Assembly (NCBI GenBank): GCA_003999685.1
Contig: CP021220.1
Coordinates: forward strand, 3,348,001-3,412,000
DNA length: 64,000 bases
From: Taiwanofungus camphoratus
Lineage: Eukaryota > Basidiomycota > Agaricomycetes > Polyporales > Taiwanofungaceae
Reading direction: 5' to 3'
The position numbers and the translations under genes are program-made. This document shows positions 13,301 through 24,064 of the stretch, piece by piece; the first letter of the stretch is position 1; every line of letters starts with the position of its first letter. The notes beneath the pieces are model-generated. The model did not search any database and was not told the origin of the DNA. It was given only the letters and a program-made list of their open reading frames with translations.

Positions 13301-14286
13301 AGATCAACAGAATATACCGCGCCTGTCAACATTGGCAGGAACGTGAATTCGAGGAGACCAAAGAATCAGAACGAGAAGGGTTGGCGCACTCTATGTGCAG
13401 TCTCATTCTTGCAGTCCAATCTAATGACTTCAATGATGCTCATTTGCAGCAGCTCGTCCATGCTCGGGATCTGATCAAATACTTGCAAGATGTACTCTAC
13501 CGCCTTCGGCATAGCACAGTTCGCCAAGAACACGAACGCGTTCCGCTTGCAGGTCGCGTCTGACTCGGCAACGAGGAATGTCTGTATGAGTTCGGGTGCA
13601 TCAGGGATAAGGTTGTCGAATTGTCGGTAAATCGTGTACACAGCAAAGACGGCGTTCTTGCGGACGTAGGAGTGCCGATGCTCAAGACAAGAGCGGCATG
13701 TAGGTATCAGCGGCTCGAGTAGCTCAGCATCCTTAGATATCTTCTGAAGGAAGCGGAGTGTTGCGCCACGGATGTACTCGTTTGGATGTTGCTAGAAACA
13801 CGGTTCAATGGACTATGAAGGGACAGTTCCGGAAACAGACCGTCACTTACAAGGTCATTGCGGATCGCGTTGCTTCACGCGCAGTTAGCATAGGTTATGA
13901 GATAGGGGTCTCAGAAAGTACGCACACAACGAGAATCATCTCCTGCTTTAACTTCCCATTATCATCGTACTTCGGACAGACCTCCCAGTAAAAGTGCAGC
14001 AGCTTCTTTAACGCCTTATTCCGTGAGGGCATAACATATTGGATAATTGGCATCAACAGTTGTGGCTGTGACCCACTCATACATTCAACACAAGTTCCTC
14101 TGACATATAACGCGTTCATCATACCTGAGGGTTTCCATTAATCGTCGAGACAATGATCTTGCGCAACGTGTCAAATTTGACCTCATCGGAGCCTTTCTGC
14201 AGCGCTGAGCGAAGGTCCTGGGTGGAAGGGCTCTCTGAGCTATCTTCGAAGACTATAGTATAACAGGACGCTTCCGTAGAGGCCAT
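10349..14286 (-). CDS. SEC26: Coatomer subunit beta (Sec26/beta-COP)
   Basis: A many-exon gene of roughly 960 residues. Exon 1 (14286-14125) encodes [19 protein letters not shown] and a first helix; exon 2 onward gives [20 protein letters not shown] and [18 protein letters not shown], the start of the adaptin-type HEAT solenoid, followed by [20 protein letters not shown]-like repeats, [20 protein letters not shown] and [20 protein letters not shown]. The C-terminal appendage ends with [19 protein letters not shown], and the last 29-nt exon (10377-10349) adds AQKENKPPV. The protein is one of seven subunits of the COPI coat, which retrieves cargo from Golgi to ER. Length and domain order match the family and no breaks were seen. 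Internal exon borders were checked only at both ends. Confidence 0.93.
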
Positions 14287-14871
14287 AGTGTATCGTAATG
14301 GATCGTTTCAAATGGTGTAGTGGGATACAGCAGCGGAAGTGGGTGTAGATGTGAATTGCCATTTATGGTATACACACGTGGACTACGTTTAAACCAGTAG
14401 TGAGCGCGTCTGAGACCGGTCTTCCACGAAGTTTACCTTCCTCTTTTTTTCTTTGAGCAGTTTGACAGCATCAGAGACTACCACCATATCGTATTCCTAG
14501 ATTGCTGCAATGTGCTTCATTGCGTGTTTGGGCGCGTCGTAGTTTTCTTAGTAAGCGCTTAAACAGATCTTAGTTTGGCTCCAAGCACCGCCGAAGAGTA
14601 CATGTATTTCCAGTTATGACTGCGGTTCCCAATAGAGAAGCAAGAAATCCTGCACTAATGCAGATTCTGTCTTCCCACATGTCTCGGGCTACATGGACGC
14701 ATATATCACAACAGGTATGCTGCTGTGACCCCCTTTGCCCGTCTGGATGTGCGTTGCCCAGCCCAGACAGGAGACAGATTCGCAAGGCCTGACTCTGCGG
14801 ATACGGAGAGTCAGGTCGTGTGTTCAGACCATGCGACTTTTCTGTCAACAATATTCGCGTAGCTATCCCTT
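14287..14871. promoter_or_regulatory. SEC26 upstream region
   Basis: The 585 bp upstream of SEC26 and downstream of the CSTF2-hinge gene contain no convincing gene. A CACGTG hexamer occurs in the sequence ACACACGTGGAC, about 90 bp upstream of the SEC26 ATG, a possible bHLH site; this is only a motif match. Confidence 0.35.
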
Positions 14872-15787
14872 TTATGTGGGCAACCCGAGGGTCGCTCTCT
14901 GCAAAATAGTGAGATTCTCAAACGATGAAGCTGAGAAGCGAGGAGAACAAACCAGCTTGATGATATTCTCCCGCTCAGCATATGGAAGCTGGTAGATCTC
15001 CTCGCGGGTCATGGAAATTACGCGAAGGATAAGAGCCTGTGTACATGTAATTATCAGTTGGGCGGTGCGGTGAAGGTCACATAACGCAAAGGTGCGGCTG
15101 AACGCCTTGCGCACCTTCTGCTCATCAGGTATGCCAGCCAGGGCATCCGGAACGAGCGCGGGGGGTGCCGTTGGCTGTTGCTGCGCATGCGCAACGAATC
15201 CTGGAATTTGGGATGAAGCAGGAGGAACTGCATACTGTGCAACATTCGGGGTCGGTGCGTGTGGTGGGTATGAAGGAGTAGTGTACGACGAGAGCTGGGG
15301 CTGGGGCGGATATGTCGGTGTGTCGCCGCGGAGGGGAGGCTGGGAGGCAAGGTGTGAAGGGATGGCTGGTGCTGGTACAGACGTGGGGACGGCCGCAGGC
15401 GCAGGAGCCTGAGAAAGGGAGGGCATTCCGGGTATTACACCATACGCTGCCAGTATTTTCTAGCCCAGCAATTTGTAAGCGTTCACACATAATATCAATC
15501 GAGTATCTTCAGGAGAGATTGTGCAAGCTGGACTTGAGGGGAGCAGGAGATCATGCACACCTGAATGACTTCCATATTCATAGCATTTATGTTGACCATG
15601 ACCGCCATCAAGGCTGATGCAATCTGGGGCTGAGAATTAAGTATGGTCCGAGCTTGCTCGGGCGTTGTTTTCTACAAAGTATTTATGAGTCGATCTGGCT
15701 GAGTGACCCAATACCTATGTGTGTACAGACCTTCAACTGCAGGAGCAGCTCGAGCAGCTGGTCCTCTTGCAGGGCTTGTGCAGACAT
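14872..15787 (-). CDS. CSTF2-hinge / CSTF C-terminal domain protein without an RRM
   Basis: Five exons (15787-15731, 15671-15561, 15459-15115, 15036-14953, 14898-14872) give 207 residues in phase. Residues about 10-65 (QLLELLLQLKKTTPEQARTI, LNSQPQIASALMAVMV, INAMNMEVIQKILAAY) match the hinge of cleavage stimulation factor subunit 2/Rna15, which binds CSTF3/Rna14. A Pro-rich linker of about 90 residues follows, then a C-terminal helical bundle (PDEQKALILRVISMTREEIY, QLPYAERENIIKL) matching the CSTF2 C-terminal domain. The N-terminal RNA-recognition motif of normal CSTF2 is absent, and nothing upstream encodes one. It is probably a pre-mRNA 3'-end processing factor working through protein contacts. 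The first donor is GTCTGT, weaker than usual. Confidence 0.8.
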
Positions 15788-16225
15788 TGTACAACCAGAT
15801 TTCGTTGAATTGAAACGGAATTGAGCACTGTCGGAGAATGATTGTATGTCCAGACGACGTTCTTCCAGTCTATCTAACAAGGCAATAGCAAATTCGAAGT
15901 CCAAACCCTCACGTGATCAACGTCACTCGTAGAAATTTAAGCTGATCTCTAATTTCGGGGACACGGATTGGTATTGACATTCAAATATACTCTTGAGAAT
16001 CTACCAAGGGTTGCGAACATAGAACGAGTTCAAAGACAACCCCATGGAAGTACTCAGAGCTAGCCCGACGAGAATGTAACTGGACCAGACAGATCGTATT
16101 CCTGAGTCCAAAGATTTACAAACGCGAAACTAAGACATCGCTATTGGCCAAAGACAGGCGACAACAGGAACAACGTGATACCGAAAGTCACCGTTGTAGG
16201 GTAAATGGAAAGTATGCGGGTATGC
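15788..16225. other. Intergenic between CSTF2-hinge gene and glutaredoxin
   Basis: About 440 bp with no gene recognised; it should hold the promoter of the CSTF2-hinge gene and the 3' UTR of the glutaredoxin gene. A TCACGTGATC sequence containing an E-box lies about 120 bp upstream of the CSTF2-hinge ATG. Confidence 0.4.
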
Positions 16226-16862
16226 TTACGCCCCAACGAGACCTGCGAGCTTGCCCTGTGAGTCGAGGCTAACGACGTCATCGCATCCACCGACATGTTG
16301 CTGGCCTGGATGAAGATTACATGCGTGGTCAGTAAGTCTTGAAATGCATATATGGAGACGCTCATACTGATGAAGACGTTGGGCACAGTGCGCTGGCCGG
16401 TCTTCTCCAGGAGATACTGCTGGATAGCGCTTCCCTCCTCTATCTCGTCCAACCTGAGATCACAGTAGCACGATGCATCAAACTAAATAGCAGCAGGAAT
16501 AACATTACGCGTACTCATAAATCTTGGTGGGGACATCGGGGAATTTGGATGTAAGAAGCGCCTTGGCACGCTTACAGTAGGGGCAATAGCTCTTGGAGAA
16601 GATGGCAATCTTGTTGCCGGAGATGGTGGACTGCAGAGATGGAAGGTCGTATCAATTTCTGCAACGCATTTGAACGACAGTGATTACGCACCTCGACAAG
16701 GTCTTTGGTGGCCATTAGTTTACGCTGGTTTGCAGAAGGGTTGGAGGAAGATGCAGCAGCCGTGACGGAGGTACAGCGAAATGCTCTTACTGAGTCTGCG
16801 ATGGGAGAGGCGAACAGGGAGGATACGTTTGCAGTGGTCCCTCTATAAAGGCGGGCCAGCAT
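16226..16862 (-). CDS. Dithiol glutaredoxin (CPYC type), mitochondrial/cytosolic
   Basis: Four exons (16862-16692, 16630-16515, 16453-16368, 16305-16226) give 150 residues. The active site [13 protein letters not shown] is complete, followed by the TVPNVFI cis-proline loop and the glutathione-binding HVGGCDDV segment. The protein reduces disulfides and glutathionylated proteins using glutathione. Residues 1-45 are rich in Arg, Ser and Ala and nearly free of acidic residues, as in a mitochondrial presequence. A second in-frame ATG at 16715 (residue 50, MATKDLVE) stands exactly at the start of the folded domain, where a cytosolic form would begin; yeast GRX2 uses two starts this way. The gene is divergent from the NIF3-like gene, with 139 bp between start codons. 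Confidence 0.92.
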
Positions 16863-17001
16863 GATTTGGCTGGCTGCTCATGTCAGCCCGAGGACAGCGA
16901 GAGAGCGAGTGACCGATGACACACTACTGGCGCAATATCACGTGCGACCTCCAAAGACGGAGAGTTTCCATTTCGAGACTTGCAAGAAACATATCGCAAC
17001 C
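16863..17001. promoter_or_regulatory. Short bidirectional promoter, glutaredoxin/NIF3-like
   Basis: Only 139 bp lie between the two divergent start codons, so both promoters and both 5' leaders must share this segment. It contains a CACGTG hexamer near 16938 (ATCACGTGCGAC). No TATA box is evident. Confidence 0.6.
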
Positions 17002-18140
17002 ATGTCGGTCGTGCAAAACATATGCAGAGCCATGGAGCGCATTGCCCCCCTGCGTCTGGCGGAGAAGTGGGACAACGTCGGTTTCATATTTGCGGTTGTA
17101 CGAGTTGTGTTCTCACCCTGGCTCTTCGGTCCCCAGGTCGGCTTGTTGCTCGGTACTTGACAGTTCAATCCAAGGAAACGCTGCTTGATGCTGAGGATAC
17201 TTCTCGCGTCCCCCAGAGGCTCCCCACCAGAGACAGGCCGCAAACCGCGTTCTCCTGACGATCGAGTGAGTATTTGGACATATACTGCAATTTGAACCTG
17301 TCGACTGACACAAACTGCAAAGCCTGACCAGCGCCGTGTGCGCAGAAGCCCTGTCCACCCCCACAGCTTTCATCGTTTCCTATCACCCGCCTATCTTCAA
17401 GCCTCTGTCTTCTCTGACGCTCTCAAACCCTATCCAGTCCTCCCTGCTTCGCTGCGCTGCCGCCGGAATCTCCGTGTATACGCCTCACACTGCTCTTGAC
17501 TCTGTTGAGGGTGGTATCAATGATTGGCTTTCCGTGGGAATCAATGGCGGGCCTATTCAACAGCCTGTAGAATATATCGGCGATGCGGACAAGGAAGGAG
17601 AAGGCGGCGCCGGGAGAGTTGTGAGATTCCACCAGCCTGTGGCCATGGATGAACTTGTGAGGAGAATCAAACAATACCTCAAGCTGGATCAGAGTACGCA
17701 TCCTTCCATCATCTTTACCTGGATCCAGACTGAAGTGCATTTGATTAGTCCAAGTGGCCGTCGCCTCGGCCCGAGACCTCAGGAATGTTCAATCTGTCGC
17801 GATATGTGCAGGCTCCGGAGGCTCGATGCTGCTCGGCGTAGACGCCGACGTATACTTTACGGGTGAAATGTCACACCACGAGGTCCTAGCAGCTGTAGCA
17901 ACTGGGCACAACGTTGTTCTTTGTGAGGCACTCCATTTCCATGCAGTACCTCGTCCATTTAATTTGCCACCATCCATTTTTTGTCCAGGCGGTCACACCA
18001 ACACTGAGCGGGGCTATCTACCAGTACTCGCGGATAGACTGAAGCAAGAACTGTACATCGTGACGCCCGCCGGAAGCTCTGCGGAGCCGCAAGACGTGAT
18101 CATCAGCGAACAGGATCGACATCCCCTGCAATTTGTATAA
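17002..18140 (+). CDS. NIF3 family (DUF34) protein
   Basis: Six exons (17002-17076, 17137-17152, 17217-17265, 17323-17693, 17749-17922, 17989-18140) give 278 residues. Family signatures are present in order: LRLAEKWDNVGLLLEAP near the N-terminus, NRVLLTIDLTSAVCAEAL, FIVSYHPPIFKP with the metal-binding H, YTPHTALDSVEGGINDWL, CAGSGGSMLLGVDADVYFTG and EMSHHEVLAA, and finally VVLCGGHTNTERGYLPVLA with the conserved H/E pair. These proteins form toroidal hexamers binding two metal ions; the biochemical role is still uncertain, with links to NAD/GTP cyclohydrolase-like chemistry and cofactor repair suggested. The second exon is only 16 nt, with donor GTCGGT before it. The last intron (66 nt) contains no stop in frame, so retention would also be translatable. 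Confidence 0.9.
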
Positions 18141-18354
18141 GCATTCCTGGTTATCTAGCTTCTCAGTTTGCTTCAGGACGACAACGACCAGGAATGCAGC
18201 CTCTAGCCAACTTAACTCTAGATTGTGCCCTGGAATCCACATTTGAGACCACACATGAACAAATGAAGAAAACATGGCAAATGCAATGCAGTGCTACACT
18301 TCTACCTTCCATGGAACAGCTAGACTCGTAGGAAAGAATTGAGGATATATTACT

Positions 18355-20497
<2,143 letters not shown>

Positions 20498-20757
20498 CGT
20501 CGCCGCACTGAGAAGTGTTGGTCGTCGTCTAGTGTCGGTGCCAAACGGAATCGTCTCATTCGTTGGCGTTGTGCCCGCCAAATTTGGAAATTTGCTTTCA
20601 CGGCCTCGTGACCTTTCTCCGTGATGCCACTGAGCAATGGCGGCTGTGGTTGGAACTGGGAATAAGGCTCGCACTAGCTCTGTTGTCGGTAAAATTCCAG
20701 TCTATCTGCTTCCTGTCGCCCTCATTTGCCGTCTGATTGGATCCGTCATAAACTGAA

Positions 20758-22032
20758 ATGAAGCGGAAATTGAGCCTTGCTCTGACTATGATTACAACGG
20801 TAGCTTTCGTGCTCGCAGACGAGAGACCTTGCACAGCTCACGACGGTGACAATTACTACAACCTCAGCCCCCTCTCATCTAGGTGTGCTATTTCTTCATG
20901 GCTTGAACGACACTGCACTCCTGCCTCTTTTTCTATATTATTTCAGTTTTCCAGTACCCATAAAACTAATTGACGCCAGTCCTCCAGTAAAGATTATAAA
21001 TTCACATCTCCCAGTGGCCAGGACTTCGTTGTAAACGTCTGCAGGCCTGTCGCGAGCGATACATGGGCATTGAAGGTTGACAAGCCCGAAGACGTAGCAG
21101 GGTTCACACGTCATGAGCGAGGCGACTTCTCGATCGGGTGAGCTCACTTATGAATACTGAGCCTAGTGGCCAAGGCTAAGTACACTATCGCGTCAGGAAT
21201 GTCAATACCACCCTAACCATTCGAAATGACCATCCTGTATTGATCATGACGGACGGTTCGCGCTGTCCAAAGGCGGACAGTATGACTGCCTCAACGGCTA
21301 TTAGATTCGTCTGTGATACATCAGTATTTGGTGCTGGTAAGCACAATCAAGGATTCATCATAGTGAGTCAGGCTGAGTGGGAATATAGGTCGACCTGAGC
21401 TGGTTGCGCAATTACCACAAGATGATGAGTCTGCTTGCGCATTCTTTATTGAGTGGAGAACCCATGTCAGAAATGTTGTCACATAAAATAATAGACTGTT
21501 CTGATGTTGTTCCTTTCCTCTTAGATTGCTTGCCCAACACACGAAAAAGGGGGACCATGGGGATTCTTAGCCATTCTTGCAGCCATGTACGTGTGATTCC
21601 GTCTTAGCCATGGCAACTGTAAAACCAACTCGAGATCATGTCATTATTGACATTTCTATCAGACTTGCAACTGCCTTCATGATATACATCCTCGTGGGAA
21701 CATTTTATAACCGTTATGTTCTCGAGCTGCGGGGTTTAGACCAAATTCCGCGCTTCTCGATATTCTCCTTCAGCGAAACGGTTGCCTTCCTCCGCGGATG
21801 TGTAGACAGGATTAAACACCGGACCTCGGACTCAAGCAGGGGCGATTCGGGGAGATGGGGCAATGGCAGAGGTGGGAATGACTACAGGGGCCTGGCTGAA
21901 GAAGAGGAAGCGATGATGGCCGGACCTCCGGGATTCTTAGACGAGCAGAATGAGGAAGACGCCCATGAACAGGGGGCCGGCGGGGACGTGAGGCCAGCTG
22001 GAATGGACGCTGATGGGGTAGTTCGGTTGTAA
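20758..22032 (+). CDS. ATG27: Autophagy-related protein 27 (Atg27)
   Basis: Exons include 20758-20882, 20988-21137, 21197-21336, then pieces near 21391-21470, 21526-21579 and the last one to 22032. An N-terminal signal peptide (MKRKLSLALTMITTVAFVLA) is followed by a mannose-6-phosphate-receptor-like luminal domain (HDGDNYYNLSPLSS, KDYKFTSPSGQDFVVNVCRP, a TDGSRCP segment, FVCDTSVFG, FFIEWRTHIACPTHEKGGPW), one transmembrane helix (FLAILAAILATAFMIYIL) and a cytosolic tail with YNRYVLELRGLDQIPRFSIF, which is characteristic of Atg27. It is a type I membrane protein that cycles between Golgi, endosome/vacuole and Atg9 vesicles. The Gly/Glu-rich tail ends without obvious motifs. Confidence 0.87.
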
Positions 22033-22932
22033 CGTGAATGTCCTATTGTGTTGACTAGCTCGATCACTCATGTCATATTAATGAGTTCAGGTAATTGCGA
22101 GAACGCTGTGGTTTGACTCGTTGACTTGCTTGAGACTCCTCAGACTGCTGTTTGTGGTTGATAGAGAGCTTCCTCTGGGCCCGAGTACCGGCAACTTTGC
22201 TGCCTAGTTGACCTGGCTGACACTAGACTCTGAGCTGGAAGGGCCTCAGCCGCTCATGATTTCCGGCGACAGGCTTGACTATATCAGAAAACCTCTTATG
22301 TCCGCATCGATACCCGCTTGTGAGCCAGGGCTAGGGCATGCGGTGCGCTGCGCTCCATAGACGTACAATCCGTTACTTTGACGGCTTTGCGATGGATACG
22401 ATGATATGTGATAGCAAGATTGGGACCTTCTGCTGTCAGGCCGGTGTGTTCTCCGTGGAGATGAACAAAAAGTAGCTATAGGTACGTCAGTCGACGGTGT
22501 CGAGACGGATACCCGCGAGTGCACATGTTTGCACGCCTTCTTTGGCTTCGACACCAGGTTTGTTTGCCTATGGGTTTCGACGTTGCATAGAGCGGTGTCC
22601 GTGGACGCTGTCTGCGACGAGAAGGGAGCACAATAGAGAGAAAGAGCCGAGAATGACGAGCGCGGGAGCCAATGGCAGGCCCAGAGGGCGGGCGCTTGTG
22701 TCCACCGTGCGAAAAGAGACGGGCGGTTGATTTGCCTGTTGCGGGCGGAGAGTCGGTTCAGTCCTGGGTTGGTCCTGGACGTAATTGAGCATCCGCCACT
22801 GGGGGTTTTGGGATTTGTTCTCATTGTTTTTCTTCGTTCTCCTCCTCTTACATCCTCTTTTCTTTTCCTTTTTCTTCTCGCTTCTCATTTAGTCCGCTTT
22901 TTTTGCTTAAACGACCCGACCACGACCCCACA
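22033..22932. promoter_or_regulatory. Upstream region of bHLH gene 1 with CT-rich leader
   Basis: About 900 bp lie between ATG27 and the first bHLH gene. The last 120 bp (about 22800-22920) are strongly pyrimidine-rich (runs such as TTCTCCTCCTC and TTTTCCTTTTTCTTCTC), typical of the core promoter or 5' leader of well expressed fungal genes. The rest shows no gene; the minus-strand open frames here are random. Confidence 0.5.
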
Positions 22933-24064
22933 ATGGATCAGCAGCACCAGCAGCCCATCCACGACGATCACACTCAAAACTTCGTCCCGGCTCCTTATCC
23001 AATGTATGGATCAGAGGAGGACCCTTCCTACAGCCTCGTGTATCCGCCTCAGATGCAATCCTATCAGGTCGTGCACCCTGGCCCTCCTCCGCGTGGGTTT
23101 CAGCCCTCTCTTCATCTCAGCGGACATGTAGATCTGATACGCCCCGTCTTCACATTCCCATTGTATTATTGCAGGCCATATGTCAGAGTCCGACCTTCAC
23201 CAAGCGATGCAGTATCAACGTTCTCTAGCCATGATGCCTCCCCAACACTTCCCTGCACCACCCGTGTACACCGCCTCCCCGCCTCATGGCGTTATGCCTC
23301 TTTCTGGATCCCCACCCCCGCAATCCCCCAATATGTACGACCCCCTTTCCCCTCCAATTTCCGGATCAGACACGTCCGCGGACGGCATCTACCATTCTCG
23401 GAACAGCAGCGCTACTGGCTCGCCCTCGTCGTCCCGTGCGAACAGCCTGGTACACCGGCATCCCTTGCGATACAATCCGACTCCCTCACCCACCAGTTCA
23501 TCTACCGGCGGCCGTCGCAGCCGAGGCCGATCCCTGTCAGACGACGACGACAACATGGGCGTGTCTCTCGCAGAGAGCCTCGCCAACACCAGAAAGGAAG
23601 CCACACGGAAACAAAGGATCGAGGCGGAGCAGAGGCGTCGCGACGAACTCCGAGATGGCTATGCAAGACTTAAAGATGTTTTGCCCGTTTCGAACCAGAA
23701 GAGCAGCAAAGTGTCGCTTTTGGAGCGAGGTGCGTCACGATCTCGCATCACCAGAGGCTCCTCGCTGATCATTATGTTTGCTTCAGCGACCAATCACATC
23801 ATCGCGCTAGAAAAGTCGAGCAGAGCAATGCAGGCTCGCCTTGCTTCGGTGGAACAAGAGGTGCAACGCCTGCGATCCCTAAACGAAAAGATTTCGTTGG
23901 GCGTCGGCAACTCTCCGTCGCCGGGCCAGGTGAACATGGATACTCGGCCATTGTCGCCTCCACCCGAAGGTTCGCAGCAGATACAACATCAACTCACATC
24001 TGTTGTCGGACAAGAGCCTCCGGGAGAAGAGTCAAGTCCGTCTGCTTCGGAAGGTGGTTTTTGA
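22933..24064 (+). CDS. bHLH transcription factor, paralogue 1
   Basis: Three exons (22933-23092, 23175-23729, 23787-24064) give 330 residues. The N-terminal half is rich in Gln, Pro, Ser and His and lacks stable domains. A bHLH domain follows: basic region and helix 1 (KQRIEAEQRRRDELRDGY, ARLKDVLP), a loop SNQKSSK, helix 2 (VSLLERATNHIIALE), then a leucine-containing coiled extension (MQARLASVEQEVQRLRSLNE). Residue pattern R-E-R at basic positions 5, 9 and 13 predicts binding of an E-box-like hexamer, although position 10 is Gln rather than Arg. An acidic patch (SDDDDN) precedes the basic region. The intron inside helix 2 is stop-free and in frame (57 nt). A close paralogue lies about 8 kb downstream. 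No named orthologue is recognised. Confidence 0.88.

Noticed and set aside
13192-13563. 123-codon plus-strand frame inside SEC26
   Set aside because: It is antisense to well conserved HEAT-repeat exons of SEC26.
22279-22824. 181-codon minus-strand frame upstream of bHLH gene 1
   Set aside because: No domain, no splice partners and low-complexity Ser/Arg/Thr content; it lies across a promoter region.
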